From: Rheinheimera sp. A13L
GTDB lineage: Bacteria; Pseudomonadota; Gammaproteobacteria; Enterobacterales; Alteromonadaceae
Assembly: GCF_000217935.1 (NCBI RefSeq)
Contig: NZ_AFHI01000003.1
Coordinates: forward strand, 62,001-126,000
Length of the DNA stretch: 64,000 nucleotides
Reading direction: 5' to 3'
The notes under the pieces were generated by a model, which was given only the letters and a program-made list of their open reading frames with translations, searched no databases and was not told the origin of the DNA. Of the stretch, positions 37,397 to 47,083 are shown piece after piece (position 1 is the stretch's first letter; the number at the start of each line of letters is the position of its first letter). A program made the translations under genes and the position numbers.

Positions 37397-37797
37397 TAAA
37401 ACCTCTGTAGTGAACTGGTTCCACCCAATACCAAGTGGGTGGAACTGTGTTTATCCTGTTTATTGCTTTGTTCTGATCGACCCCATGAAATATATTTTTC
37501 TAACTTTCACTTGCTAAGCCTACCTAATTCCCGCTATTACTCAGGTCGTGATTGCATTCGTATGCATAAAAGTTCTGTTCAATTCTGGTGCAATAGCGAA
37601 TCTCTGCACCAAAATGGAATTTTGTCATACCTGTGTCATCTGTTGTTCCTAAATTAAATGTCCACAGAGGCGTTGATTCATTTGGAAAACAACAATTTTT
37701 TCAGGCTGTTGCCTGTTGTGGTATCAGCTTTGCTTTCACAAAAACAGAATAAAAAAGTAATAGTTAAATTGTCGGGTTTATTAACAGGGAGACTTAT
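37397..37797. other. Intergenic region between fadH and glgC
   Basis: A 401-base non-coding stretch. It has one strong hairpin, GTTCCACCCA (37418-37427) with TGGGTGGAAC (37436-37445), 22 bases after the fadH stop; the T-tract behind it is poor, so it is only a possible terminator. The rest is AT-rich and should hold the glgC promoter. AACAGGGAGA just before the ATG at 37798 is a good ribosome binding site. I see no convincing gene. Confidence 0.6.
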
Positions 37798-39030
37798 ATG
37801 TCTGGTGTACTTACCATGATTTTAGCGGGGGGCGAAGGGACCAGACTGGCACCTTTGACCGGAGTCAGAGCCAAACCAGCAGTGCCCTTTGGTGGCAATT
37901 ACAGGATTATCGATTTTGTACTGAATAACTTTGTGAATTCAGATCTGTTACAGATTTTTGTGATCACTCAGTTTAAATCACATTCACTGATGAAACATTT
38001 AAGCCGTGCATGGCGGGTCACAGGTTTAACCAACAGATTTATTGACCCTATTCCTGCGCAGATGCAAACAGGTAAGCACTGGTACCTGGGCACTGCAGAT
38101 GCGGTCTATCAGAATCTGCATCTGATCCAAGGTATAGATCCGGAGCAAGTCTGCGTATTTGGTGGCGACCATATCTACAAAATGGATGTGCGGCAGATGT
38201 TAAACTTTCATCGGCAGAACAATGCGCTGCTGACTGTCGCTGCTATTCCTGTGCCTGTGTCTCAGGCTCATGAGTTTGGTGTCATTGAAGTCGACAGCAC
38301 AGGAAAAATGGTCGGTTTTGAAGAAAAGCCTAAATCAAATCCTAAAACCATTCCGGGACGTCCTGATTATGTGCTGGCCTCTATGGGCAATTATATTTTC
38401 GACGCTAAAACTTTAGTTGAGGTGCTGAACGAAGATGCAGCTCAAATTGATTCAAAACACGATTTTGGTCATAACATTATTCCGAAGATGTACCCGGCAG
38501 GTAATGTGTATGTGTATGATTTTTCGACAAACATGATCCGAGGTGAGCAAGAGGACTCCAAAGGCTACTGGCGGGATGTGGGGACTATAGATTCTTACTA
38601 TGAAGCCAACATGGATTTAATTTCAGTGCAGCCGCCGCTGGATTTATACAATAAATACTGGCCGCTACGCAGTTACACACCTCCTATGCCGCCTGCGAAG
38701 TTTGTGCATGACGAAGCCAACAGAACAGGGCAGGCAATCAGCTCTATGGTAGCCTCAGGTTGTATTGTCAGTGGTGCTATCGTGTATCAGTCTATTTTGG
38801 GATATAACACTGTAGTGCACAGTCATGCTTACATTGAAAAATGTGTATTGATGGGCAATAACGATATAGGACGGGGTTGCCGTATACGCCGTGCTATCAT
38901 CGACAAAGATGTGAAAATAGCACCTAATACCATTATTGGAGAAGATCCGGTGCTGGACCGTCAGCGTTTCCATGTGTCTGCTGACGGTGTTGTGGTGATC
39001 CCAAAAGGGGCAATGGTAGGATTTGACTGA
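37798..39030 (+). CDS. glgC: Glucose-1-phosphate adenylyltransferase
   Basis: Makes ADP-glucose from glucose-1-phosphate and ATP, the committed step of bacterial glycogen synthesis. It has 410 residues. The N-terminal pyrophosphorylase signature is LAGGEGTRLAPLT, then KPAVPFGGNYRIIDF; GDHIYKMD near residue 123 and FEEKPK near residue 176 mark the catalytic domain. The C-terminal left-handed beta-helix (from about 310) shows the repeating hydrophobic pattern of a regulatory domain. It forms a pair with glgA. glgB, glgP and glgX are not in the window. Confidence 0.96.
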   Translation: MSGVLTMILAGGEGTRLAPLTGVRAKPAVPFGGNYRIIDFVLNNFVNSDLLQIFVITQFKSHSLMKHLSRAWRVTGLTNRFIDPIPAQMQTGKHWYLGTADAVYQNLHLIQGIDPEQVCVFGGDHIYKMDVRQMLNFHRQNNALLTVAAIPVPVSQAHEFGVIEVDSTGKMVGFEEKPKSNPKTIPGRPDYVLASMGNYIFDAKTLVEVLNEDAAQIDSKHDFGHNIIPKMYPAGNVYVYDFSTNMIRGEQEDSKGYWRDVGTIDSYYEANMDLISVQPPLDLYNKYWPLRSYTPPMPPAKFVHDEANRTGQAISSMVASGCIVSGAIVYQSILGYNTVVHSHAYIEKCVLMGNNDIGRGCRIRRAIIDKDVKIAPNTIIGEDPVLDRQRFHVSADGVVVIPKGAMVGFD

Positions 39031-39041
39031 TGCTGGGGCTG

Positions 39042-39071
39042 TAAAGGCCGCAGATCAAACAGCGGCCTTTA
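39042..39071. repeat. Intercistronic hairpin between glgC and glgA
   Basis: A perfect 10-bp stem TAAAGGCCGC (39042-39051) and GCGGCCTTTA (39062-39071) lies 15 bases before the glgA start. No T-tract follows on the plus strand, so it looks like an mRNA-stability or partial-attenuation hairpin rather than a full terminator. Confidence 0.6.
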
Positions 39072-39085
39072 GTGGGAAATGATCA

Positions 39086-40489
39086 ATGCGTGTGTTGTTT
39101 TTATGCAGTGAGTTTGAAGGTGTAATTAAAACCGGGGGTCTGGCTGATGCCAGCCGGGGTTTAGCTACAGAAATGCAAAAGTTGGGACATGAAGTCAAGG
39201 TAGTGCTGCCTCGTTATGGCAGCCTTTACTCTGTTCCGGTCGAAGAGAATTGGCAGTCCGTCTATTTTGCTTTGGGCGGACAGCCTCAGGGCTGCGCTGT
39301 CCGTCCTCTGTTAAATTCAGAAGTGCCGCTGGCACTGATTGAGCATCATGACTATTTCGGCCGGCCACGGCCTTATGATGACGGGCAAGATGCCTATCCG
39401 GATAATGCGTTGCGTTTTGCATTTTTCTGCAAAGCGGCTTTGCAGTGGTGTGTGGAGACAGGCTGGGTCCCTGATCTTATTCATGGTCATGACTGGCAAA
39501 CTGGCATAGCGGCCTATTATTTAAAGCAGTTTTATCAACATGCTTTGCCTGGCACCAAAATGCTCTTTACCATTCACAATGGCGCTTATCAGCAAGCTTT
39601 ATCTGCGGCTGACCGGGCTCAGACTGAAGTTTATCCATCCACTGCTATGGCAGGTTCAAGCATGCTGGCTTTGGGTCTGGCTTATGCGGATAAAGTAAAT
39701 ACAGTCAGCAAAGGTTATGCCACTGAATTATTGTCTGAACCTGCTGCAAATGGGCTGGCCGCTTTGTATCAGGCCCGGGGTGAGGATTTCTCCGGTATTC
39801 TCAATGGCTGTGATTATGAGCAGTGGGATCCGGCGACGGATCTGTATCTGACGGCTCAGTACAGTCGCACTAAACTCAAAGGCAAACTGGCCTGTAAAAT
39901 TGAATTGAAGCAGCGTTATGGCCTTGAGCCAACCACGGCGCCACTTTTTGTCTTGGTGAGTCGGGTGACTGAACAAAAAGGTTTTGCTTATTTATTGCCA
40001 GCTTTGGAGCAATGGCTGGCTGAAGCCGATGCGCAAGTGCTGATGATGGGCACTGGGGATCAGGCTTATATTGGCCGATTGCAGGCTTTAAACGAAAAAT
40101 TCGCCGGACGTTTTGTTTTTGTTGAAGGTTTTAATGAAGCTTTATCCCATCAACTGGAAGCTGCTGGTGATTTTTTCCTGATGCCATCTTTATTTGAACC
40201 TTGTGGCTTAAATCAAATTTACAGCTTACGTTATGGTACTGTGCCTCTGGTGCGTTTAACGGGCGGCTTAAAAGATACGGTACGTGATTTAGCCGATAGT
40301 GAGCCAACAGGCATAGGTTTTGTTGAACCAACGGCACAGGCACTGTTGGAGGCTTTAAACAGAGCTTTGAAATTGTATCAGCAACCTGAATGGTACAAAG
40401 AAGTGCAACAAAGGGGTATGCAACAGCGTTTTGGTTGGGCAGAATCAGCCTTGCAATATCAGCTGTTGTATCAACAGCTTCAGGCCTGA
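39086..40489 (+). CDS. glgA: Glycogen synthase (ADP-glucose dependent, GT5)
   Basis: Transfers glucose from ADP-glucose to the growing alpha-1,4-glucan. It has 467 residues. The ADP-glucose-binding KTGGLAD motif is at residues 15-21, HGHDWQTG near residue 131 and FTIHNGAYQ near residue 155 mark the N-terminal GT-B domain, and the C-terminal domain carries PSLFEPCGLNQIYSLRYGT with the catalytic glutamate. It follows glgC by 55 bases with a hairpin between. Confidence 0.96.
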   Translation: MRVLFLCSEFEGVIKTGGLADASRGLATEMQKLGHEVKVVLPRYGSLYSVPVEENWQSVYFALGGQPQGCAVRPLLNSEVPLALIEHHDYFGRPRPYDDGQDAYPDNALRFAFFCKAALQWCVETGWVPDLIHGHDWQTGIAAYYLKQFYQHALPGTKMLFTIHNGAYQQALSAADRAQTEVYPSTAMAGSSMLALGLAYADKVNTVSKGYATELLSEPAANGLAALYQARGEDFSGILNGCDYEQWDPATDLYLTAQYSRTKLKGKLACKIELKQRYGLEPTTAPLFVLVSRVTEQKGFAYLLPALEQWLAEADAQVLMMGTGDQAYIGRLQALNEKFAGRFVFVEGFNEALSHQLEAAGDFFLMPSLFEPCGLNQIYSLRYGTVPLVRLTGGLKDTVRDLADSEPTGIGFVEPTAQALLEALNRALKLYQQPEWYKEVQQRGMQQRFGWAESALQYQLLYQQLQA

Positions 40490-40612
40490 TCCGGACTTTA
40501 TTCTATTATTCCGCCCAGTCCTTGAGCAAACAACGACTACAAGTGCAAAAGCTGTTGTATGGACAAAATAAAGTTTGGTAGCCTTAACTGAGCTAAATCA
40601 AAGGGTTTCTAT

Positions 40613-41173
40613 ATGGATGCTGTTACGTTATTAACAACCCGCTATTCTTCTGCACGTTTAACCGAACCTGCGCCCAGTGGCGAAGCTCTGGCTATCATCA
40701 AACAAGCCGCCTTGCAGGTGCCTGATCATGGTCATTTAAGACCCTGGCGTTTTGTAGTGGTCAATGGCAAAAAGTCTCTGGAGAAGTTAGGCGATATTTT
40801 TGCCGAAGCTGCGCTTGAGGAAGATCCGTCTGTTGCCAATGAACTGATCGAGCGTGCCCGGCAGTTGCCTTTGCGTGCTCCTATGGTGATTGTTTGTATC
40901 GCCAAATGTGTTAATCACCCTAAAGTTCCTTTATATGAGCAAACCCAGTCGGCCGCTTGTGCTGTGATGGCGATGCAGCAGGCAGCTTTTGCCCAGGGTT
41001 TCGGTGGTATCTGGCGCACAGGCGCTTACACTCAGTATGAATTCGTAAAGCAGGCTTTTGAGCTGGGTGAAGACGATGAAATTGTTGGTTTTCTGTATTT
41101 AGGTACTTGCGCGCAGGAAGTTGCGGCCAAAGCACCTTTGGCTGTGGAAGAGTTTTTCAGCGATTACCAGTAA
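40613..41173 (+). CDS. Nitroreductase family protein, YdjA-like
   Basis: A 186-residue FMN-dependent oxidoreductase. The N-terminal RYSSARLTEPAPSGEAL and VPDHGHLRPWRFVVV are typical of the small YdjA/TdsD-like nitroreductases that work as dimers with NAD(P)H; GGIWRTGAYTQYEFV near residue 128 is the second conserved block. The physiological substrate is unknown. It is followed by an unknown gene 28 bases later, with which it may be co-transcribed. Confidence 0.9.
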   Translation: MDAVTLLTTRYSSARLTEPAPSGEALAIIKQAALQVPDHGHLRPWRFVVVNGKKSLEKLGDIFAEAALEEDPSVANELIERARQLPLRAPMVIVCIAKCVNHPKVPLYEQTQSAACAVMAMQQAAFAQGFGGIWRTGAYTQYEFVKQAFELGEDDEIVGFLYLGTCAQEVAAKAPLAVEEFFSDYQ

Positions 41174-41201
41174 TTAGAGCCCGAAGGATTGAAATCAGAC
41201 C

Positions 41202-41507
41202 ATGGATCAACGCAGTATTTTTATCAACCAGGTCAGGCAGCAGTTTGACCAGCTGTTCCAGGCGAAAAAAGCTGGTCAGAACGTACTGGCATTAAAACAC
41301 AGGGCTGAAGGTTTTTTTTATGCAGGGGAGTTACTGGGACTGGTCGATAAAGCTTTGTTACAGCAACTGATGGAGCAAAGTTACCTTGAGGTCTTCGGTG
41401 TCGCTTTGTCCAAAGCGACCTCTTATCAGACTGAACGCAAGCAAGCCTTAGAAAACGAGTTTTATCAGTACTTTGAAGAACCGGCTTTTAACAGGGTGCG
41501 TAACTAA
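41202..41507 (+). CDS. Small helical protein of unknown function
   Basis: A 101-residue cytosolic protein, MDQRSIFINQVRQQFDQLFQ onward, rich in glutamine and predicted mostly helical, with no membrane segment or signal peptide. I do not recognise a family. It sits 28 bases after the nitroreductase and before a bidirectional terminator, so it is probably the last gene of that unit. GAAGGATTG upstream of the ATG gives an acceptable ribosome binding site. Confidence 0.65.
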   Translation: MDQRSIFINQVRQQFDQLFQAKKAGQNVLALKHRAEGFFYAGELLGLVDKALLQQLMEQSYLEVFGVALSKATSYQTERKQALENEFYQYFEEPAFNRVRN

Positions 41508-41533
41508 AGCTGCTTCGTCAGTTTAATGCCAGA

Positions 41534-41560
41534 AAAAAGGCCTCAAATGAGGCCTTTTTG
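41534..41560. terminator. Bidirectional terminator between the convergent unknown gene and asnS
   Basis: A stem AAAGGCCTCA (41536-41545) and TGAGGCCTTT (41548-41557) flanked by A- and T-tracts, so it can end transcription on both strands. Confidence 0.85.
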
Positions 41561-41576
41561 CTTTAACAGCTCTAGC

Positions 41577-42977
41577 TTAGAAATCAGCATTGCCTGGTGT
41601 ACGAGGGAAGGCGATGACATCACGTACGTTGCCCACACCAGTGACATAAGACACCAGACGCTCAAAACCTAAACCAAAACCAGCATGTGGCACTGTGCCG
41701 TAACGGCGCAGGTCGCGGTACCAGCTGTAATCTTCTTTATTCAGACCCATCTGGTCCATACGGGCATCCAGCTGTTCTAAACGTTCTTCACGCTGGCTGC
41801 CGCCTATGATTTCACCAATACCTGGTGCCAGAATATCCATAGCAGCCACAGTTTTGCCGTCTTCATTCATCCGCATGTAGAAGGCTTTGATGTCTTTTGG
41901 ATAGTTTTGCAGAATAACTGGAGCACCTACATGCACTTCAGCTAAGTAGCGTTCGTGTTCAGACTGTAAATCCACACCCCATTCCACAGGGTAATCAAAT
42001 TTCTTACCGCAGTTTTTCAGAATTTCAACCGCGTCTGTGTAATCCATACGAACAAAACTTGAGTCGATCATGTTTTGCAGACGGCTGACTGCATTTTCGT
42101 CCACACGTTCAGCAAAAAACGCCATATCGTCAGCACGTTCTTCCAATACTGCTTTAAACACAAACTTCAGCATGTCTTCAGCCAGCTGCGCCACGTCTTT
42201 TAATTCAGCGTAAGCCACTTCGGGTTCAATCATCCAGAACTCAGCTAAGTGACGGGTGGTGTTTGAGTTTTCAGCACGGAAGGTCGGACCGAAGGTGTAC
42301 ACCTTAGACAAAGCGCAGGCATAAGTTTCAACATTCAACTGGCCTGATACCGTCAGGAAAGTTTCCTTACCGAAAAAGTCCTGTTTGTAATCAATAGCGC
42401 CTTTATCATCGCGTGGCAGGTTTTCCATATCCAGCGTACTAACACGGAACATCTCACCAGCGCCTTCAGCATCAGCACCTGTAATGATAGGCGTGCTGAT
42501 CCAGTAGAAACCACGTTCGTGGAAGAAACGATGAATAGCCTGAGCTAAGCAGTGACGTACACGGGTGATAGCACCAACCATGTTAGTACGGGCACGTAGA
42601 TGCGCCTGTTCACGCAGGTATTCCATGCTGTGGCGTTTTGGTGCCATAGGGTAGGTGTCCGGGTTTTCAACCCAGCCAACTACTTCAACAGTAGATGCCT
42701 GGATTTCAAAAGCCTGACCCTGACCTTCTGATCTGGCGATAGTACCAGTCACAATGACAGAACAGGCTGTCGTCAGACGTTTCACTTCGTTTTCGTAATT
42801 ATTCAAATCAGCCGGAGCAACGGCCTGAACTGCATCAAAGCAGCTGCCGTCGTGCACGGCTAAAAATGAAATCCCGGCTTTGGAATCACGCTTAGTGCGG
42901 ATCCACCCTTTTACTGTGACTGTATCGCCCACCTGATACTGGCCAGACAGCACATCTTTGATTACTGCATGCGTCAT
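41577..42977 (-). CDS. asnS: Asparagine--tRNA ligase
   Basis: Class IIb synthetase of 466 residues, the same as E. coli AsnS. The N-terminal OB-fold anticodon-binding domain (about 15-100) includes [20 protein letters not shown]. Motif 2 is [20 protein letters not shown], with the asparagine-specific pattern rather than the aspartate one. Motif 3 is [20 protein letters not shown], and the ending [14 protein letters not shown] is typical. It stands alone, divergent from a small membrane-protein gene. Confidence 0.97.
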   Translation of the reverse strand: MTHAVIKDVLSGQYQVGDTVTVKGWIRTKRDSKAGISFLAVHDGSCFDAVQAVAPADLNNYENEVKRLTTACSVIVTGTIARSEGQGQAFEIQASTVEVVGWVENPDTYPMAPKRHSMEYLREQAHLRARTNMVGAITRVRHCLAQAIHRFFHERGFYWISTPIITGADAEGAGEMFRVSTLDMENLPRDDKGAIDYKQDFFGKETFLTVSGQLNVETYACALSKVYTFGPTFRAENSNTTRHLAEFWMIEPEVAYAELKDVAQLAEDMLKFVFKAVLEERADDMAFFAERVDENAVSRLQNMIDSSFVRMDYTDAVEILKNCGKKFDYPVEWGVDLQSEHERYLAEVHVGAPVILQNYPKDIKAFYMRMNEDGKTVAAMDILAPGIGEIIGGSQREERLEQLDARMDQMGLNKEDYSWYRDLRRYGTVPHAGFGLGFERLVSYVTGVGNVRDVIAFPRTPGNADF

Positions 42978-43078
42978 GCAACCTGCTCCAACTTACTTAA
43001 GAAACTGTAAAAACCCAAAAGCAGACATCATACTGAGGCAAAGACTGAACACAAGTAAAAATTGTGAGGAATTCCAAA

Positions 43079-43453
43079 ATGAGCGCTTCAGAGCCCGATC
43101 TTAAGCCAAAAGAGCGTCGTAAAGGCGCAGATTGGCTGATGTTGCTATTGGCAATGCTGAATCTGGGCGCCTGGTTTTTATTGATTATGGGTCTGGCATT
43201 GGCGCATGTGGCCAAACCTGAGTTTAACAGTGGTCTGGTGCAGTACTGGGGCATTGCCATTGAACAGGAATGGGATAGGGAACTTGTGGTAAAGCTGGAA
43301 GTGTTAGTGCGCTGGTGTCTGGTATTTACTGCAGCCACCTTGGTATTGCATCAGTTTCGCAATAGACGCCGTGACGATGGCTGGCGCTTAAACTTATTTT
43401 TTCTGCTGTTTTTAAGCGCCGTGGTGTTGTTTGTGTTTTCGACTATTGATTAA
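43079..43453 (+). CDS. Small two-helix membrane protein, unknown function
   Basis: A 124-residue protein from the ATG at 43079 with GAGG upstream. A hydrophilic, charged N-terminus ([13 protein letters not shown]) is followed by a helix at about 20-43 ([19 protein letters not shown]). Two more hydrophobic stretches, at about 80-95 ([11 protein letters not shown]) and 107-123 ([15 protein letters not shown]), surround a basic segment [11 protein letters not shown] do not recognise a family; small proteins of this shape occur in related genomes near asnS and bio genes. The stop overlaps the convergent bioA stop by four bases. Confidence 0.7.
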   Translation: MSASEPDLKPKERRKGADWLMLLLAMLNLGAWFLLIMGLALAHVAKPEFNSGLVQYWGIAIEQEWDRELVVKLEVLVRWCLVFTAATLVLHQFRNRRRDDGWRLNLFFLLFLSAVVLFVFSTID

Positions 43454-44757
43454 GCCCCTGGTAAGGCTTTTACGTCTTTTTGCTGGACCTGATGGCTCAA
43501 AAGGCACAATGCAGAGGTCAGTTTTGAAAGCTGTGTTGGGCTGATGATATAAGGCGGCATTAGATACAGCAGCTTACCAAAAGGCCGGATCCAGACACCC
43601 AGTTCAACAAAAGCTTTTTGCATCGCCGCCACATCGACATTCTGTTTCATCTCGACCACACCTATAGCACCCAATACCCGTACATCAGCGACATAAGGCG
43701 ATAAACGGCAGGGTTTAAGTTCCAATTTTAATTGCTGCTCTATGGTTGCAACCTGAGCTTGCCATTGATTCTGCTGCACCAGTTGCAGGCTTTTTAGCGC
43801 CACAGCACAAGCCAGTGGATTGGCCATATAAGTAGGGCCGTGCATTAAAGCTGGCACTGCGCCTTGTGCTATGCCGTCTGCGACTTTGTCGTTGCACAAA
43901 GTCGCGGCAAGCGTCAGATACCCACCTGTTAAGGCTTTGCCCAGACAAATAATATCCGGGCTGATGTCTGCATGATTACAGGCAAACAATTTCCCGGTCC
44001 GACCAAAACCTGTGGCTATTTCATCGGCAATGAGTAGCACCTGATACTGATCGCACAGCTTACGCGCCAGTTTTAAATAATCCGGATGATAAAACCTCAT
44101 ACCACCGGCGCCTTGCAATATAGGTTCGAGAATAAAAGCCGCTAAGTGCTGGTGATGCTGTGCAAATAAAGCGGTCAAAGCCTGCTCATCTTCAGGCAAA
44201 AATTCTCCATCAAACTGACTTTGTGGCGCTGGGGCAAAGAGCTGCGGAATAATTTGATCTTTAAACATCGAATGCATGCCGTCTATTGGATCGCAGACCG
44301 ACATAGCGGCAAAGGTATCGCCGTGATAGCCTTTTTGGATTGTCAGTAAACGGTTTTTCTCTTGCTGACCTAAACCTAACCAGTACTGCAGCGCCATTTT
44401 AATCGCCACTTCGACGGATATAGAGCCGCTGTCGGCAAAAAAGACTTTAGTTAAACCCTGTGGCACCATCTGCAGTAATAACTTCGCCAGATCTACTGCA
44501 GGCTGATGGGTAATACCACCAAACATCACATGGCTCATTTTCTGACTTTGGGTCACCAGAGCTGCATTTAATTCAGGATGATTGTAGCCATGAATAGCAG
44601 CCCACCAGGATGAAGTGCCATCAACCAAGGTTCGGCCATCCTCCAGCATCAGCTCGCAGCCATGGGCGCTAACCACAGGATACACAGGCAAAGGTGTGCT
44701 TAAAGAGGTGTAGGGATGCCAGATATGCTGACGGTCAAACTCACGATCTATGCTCAT
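43450..44757 (-). CDS. bioA: Adenosylmethionine--8-amino-7-oxononanoate transaminase
   Basis: PLP-dependent class III aminotransferase that turns KAPA into DAPA with S-adenosylmethionine as amino donor in biotin synthesis. It has 435 residues. Signatures are the N-terminal [30 protein letters not shown] near residue 48, [15 protein letters not shown] near residue 242 and the PLP-lysine segment [11 protein letters not shown] near residue 272, followed by [13 protein letters not shown]. It is divergent from bioB, as in E. coli, and its 3' end overlaps the convergent small gene. Confidence 0.96.
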   Translation of the reverse strand: MSIDREFDRQHIWHPYTSLSTPLPVYPVVSAHGCELMLEDGRTLVDGTSSWWAAIHGYNHPELNAALVTQSQKMSHVMFGGITHQPAVDLAKLLLQMVPQGLTKVFFADSGSISVEVAIKMALQYWLGLGQQEKNRLLTIQKGYHGDTFAAMSVCDPIDGMHSMFKDQIIPQLFAPAPQSQFDGEFLPEDEQALTALFAQHHQHLAAFILEPILQGAGGMRFYHPDYLKLARKLCDQYQVLLIADEIATGFGRTGKLFACNHADISPDIICLGKALTGGYLTLAATLCNDKVADGIAQGAVPALMHGPTYMANPLACAVALKSLQLVQQNQWQAQVATIEQQLKLELKPCRLSPYVADVRVLGAIGVVEMKQNVDVAAMQKAFVELGVWIRPFGKLLYLMPPYIISPTQLSKLTSALCLLSHQVQQKDVKALPGA

Positions 44758-44778
44758 AAAATAACCTGAAGTAAACTT

Positions 44779-44822
44779 TGTGAACTGGTTGGCGTTGACA
44801 TGGCGCTAAGGGCCGATAGACT
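44779..44822 (+). promoter_or_regulatory. Candidate bioB promoter with overlapping dyad
   Basis: A perfect -35 TTGACA (44795-44800) is followed after 16 bases by TAGACT (44817-44822) as -10, about 55 bases before the bioB ATG. TGTGAAC (44779-44785) and GTTGACA (44794-44800) form an imperfect dyad overlapping the -35, a possible operator between the divergent bio genes. It does not match the spacing of the enteric BirA operator. Confidence 0.45.
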
Positions 44823-44876
44823 AACGGAAAATTTAAAAGACCACAATTTGTCTGTGGCTTGTCTTCGGGGAATTTT

Positions 44877-45923
44877 ATGTCTGCAGTTTTACCACTTCGT
44901 CACAACTGGACTCTGGCGGAAGTAAATGCATTATTTGCATTGCCTTTTAATGACTTAGTCTTTCAGGCCCAGACAGTGCATCGTCAGTTTTTTAAACCTA
45001 ACGAAGTGCAGATCAGCACCTTGTTGTCGATTAAAACCGGCGCCTGTGCTGAAGACTGTAAATATTGCCCTCAAAGCGGCCATTACAATACTGGTCTTGA
45101 GCGTGAACGTTTATTGGAAGTCGAAAAAGTATTAACTCAGGCCAAAGCCGCTAAAGACAAAGGCGCCAGCCGTTTTTGCATGGGCGCTGCCTGGAGCAAT
45201 CCAAAACAACGTGATATGCCATTTTTGATGGAAATGGTCAAAGGCGTAAAAGAGATGGGTTTAGAAACCTGTATGACGCTGGGTAAACTGGATGCAGGTC
45301 AGGCGCAGGAGTTAAAACAAGCCGGTTTGGATTATTACAACCATAACCTGGATACCTCGCCTGAGTTCTACGGTGAAATTATCACCACCCGTACTTATCA
45401 GGACAGATTAGATACGCTGCAGCATGTGCGTGATGCCGGCATGAAAGTTTGTTGTGGTGGCATAGTGGGCATGGGCGAGTCGGCAAACGACAGATCTGCG
45501 CTTTTAATGCAGCTGGCAAATTTGCCGGAGCACCCACAAAGTGTGCCTATTAACATGCTGGTGAAAGTGCAGGGCACGCCAATGGAGAACGTCGAAGACT
45601 TAGATGGCTTTGAGTTTATCCGCACTATAGCGGTGGCCCGCATTATGATGCCGCAAAGTCATGTACGTTTATCTGCGGGTCGCTCTCGCATGAACGAACA
45701 AATGCAGGCGCTGTGTTTTCTATCAGGTGCTAACTCGATATTTTATGGTGATAAGTTATTGACCACAGAAAACCCTGAAGCGGATGCCGATATGTTGTTA
45801 TTCGCCAAGCTGGGCATTGTGCCTGAGCAGCGTCATGATGTATCAGACGAAGCCCATGAAGCGGCTTTGGCAGACGCTATTAAAGAGCAAAATACGCCGT
45901 CTTTATTCCACAGCGCGGTTTAA
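44877..45923 (+). CDS. bioB: Biotin synthase
   Basis: Radical SAM enzyme that inserts sulfur into dethiobiotin, the last step of biotin synthesis. From the ATG at 44877 ([13 protein letters not shown]), preceded by CGGGG, it has 348 residues. The 4Fe-4S cysteines are C57, C61 and C64 in [12 protein letters not shown]. The sacrificial 2Fe-2S site ligands appear in [19 protein letters not shown] and RLSAGRSRM. First gene of bioBFCD; nine bases separate it from bioF. Confidence 0.97.
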   Translation: MSAVLPLRHNWTLAEVNALFALPFNDLVFQAQTVHRQFFKPNEVQISTLLSIKTGACAEDCKYCPQSGHYNTGLERERLLEVEKVLTQAKAAKDKGASRFCMGAAWSNPKQRDMPFLMEMVKGVKEMGLETCMTLGKLDAGQAQELKQAGLDYYNHNLDTSPEFYGEIITTRTYQDRLDTLQHVRDAGMKVCCGGIVGMGESANDRSALLMQLANLPEHPQSVPINMLVKVQGTPMENVEDLDGFEFIRTIAVARIMMPQSHVRLSAGRSRMNEQMQALCFLSGANSIFYGDKLLTTENPEADADMLLFAKLGIVPEQRHDVSDEAHEAALADAIKEQNTPSLFHSAV

Positions 45924-45931
45924 GTTTATCT

Positions 45932-47083
45932 ATGGACAGGTTACAGCGCTTTGCGCAGCAGATTTTGGAGCGCAAAGCAGCTGGCTTGTATCGGCAGCAT
46001 CCGGCTATTGATTCGTATCAGGGTCGGTTGTTGCAAAACAAGCAAGGTGCTTATCTCAATTTTTCCGGCAATGACTATCTGGGTTTAGCCACAGAACCAC
46101 AGCTGATCAAAGCTCTGGCCGAAGGGGCTGAACGTTTTGGGGTGGGTAGTTCAGGTTCGCCTTTAGTCACAGGTTTTCATTATGCCCATCGTGCTTTATC
46201 CGATGAGCTATGCGACTGGCTGGGCGTGGATGATGTATTGCTGTTTTCTTCTGGTTTTGCTGCCAATCAGGTGATGCTGCAGCATTTAACGGATAAAACC
46301 GATCAGCTGCTTTTAGATAAGCTTTGCCATGCGTCCTTGATTGATGCGGCTCTACATGCTGATGCGGGCTATAAACGTTTCCCTCATCAGGATTTAGCAG
46401 CGCTGGACATGTTGTTACAACGTTACCCTGCAGCTTTGGTGGTGACCGAAGGCGTATTTAGCATGGATGGCGATAGTCCGGATTTACCCGCTGTATCTGC
46501 ACTTTGTAAAAAAAACAAAGCTGATTTGCTATTGGATGATGCTCATGCTTTAGGTGTGTTGGGGCATGAAGGCAAAGGTAGCTGGGATGCACAAGGCCTT
46601 CAATCCGGCGATATGTTGTGCCTGATGGCCAACTTTGGCAAAGCCTTAGCAGGTCAGGGTGCTTTTTTGGCAGGTTCAGCCACCATGATTGATTATTTGC
46701 GCCAGTTTGCCCGGCATTATATTTACAGCACAGCCTTATCTCCGGCTTTGTGCTGGGCGATGAAAATTTCTGTTGAGTTAAGCCGTAGTCAAGAGTGGCG
46801 CAGAGACAAACTGAACGATAATATTCAGCTGTTTAAAACTCTTGCTGCTGGTGCTGGTTTCAGTTTATTACCATCAAACACCGCGATACAACCTCTGATT
46901 ATTGGCGATTCAGACAAAGCCATGTTGATAAGCTCAGCGCTTAAAAAACAAGGCATTTGGCTGAGCGCCATACGACCACCCACAGTACCGCAGGGCAGCG
47001 CAAGGTTACGCATTACCTTGTCCGCCTTACATCAGAGCGACGATATTCGATGTTTAGTGCAAAAGCTGGAGCAACTGATATGA
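45932..47083 (+). CDS. bioF: 8-amino-7-oxononanoate synthase
   Basis: PLP enzyme that condenses pimeloyl-ACP with alanine to KAPA. It has 383 residues. Motifs are the N-terminal YLNFSGNDYLGLATEP, FGVGSSGSPLVTGFHYAH, LLLDDAHALGVLGHEGKG near residue 200, and the PLP-lysine segment LMANFGKALAGQGAFLAG near residue 235. The TGA overlaps the bioC ATG by four bases. Confidence 0.96.
   Translation: MDRLQRFAQQILERKAAGLYRQHPAIDSYQGRLLQNKQGAYLNFSGNDYLGLATEPQLIKALAEGAERFGVGSSGSPLVTGFHYAHRALSDELCDWLGVDDVLLFSSGFAANQVMLQHLTDKTDQLLLDKLCHASLIDAALHADAGYKRFPHQDLAALDMLLQRYPAALVVTEGVFSMDGDSPDLPAVSALCKKNKADLLLDDAHALGVLGHEGKGSWDAQGLQSGDMLCLMANFGKALAGQGAFLAGSATMIDYLRQFARHYIYSTALSPALCWAMKISVELSRSQEWRRDKLNDNIQLFKTLAAGAGFSLLPSNTAIQPLIIGDSDKAMLISSALKKQGIWLSAIRPPTVPQGSARLRITLSALHQSDDIRCLVQKLEQLI

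Noticed and set aside
37418-37445. Firm fadH terminator
   Set aside because: The stem is strong but the tail has no run of T; recorded only as a hairpin in the intergenic entry.
44779-44800. BirA operator between bioA and bioB
   Set aside because: The arms are only partly like TGTAAACC / GGTTTACA and the spacer is 8 bases instead of about 15.
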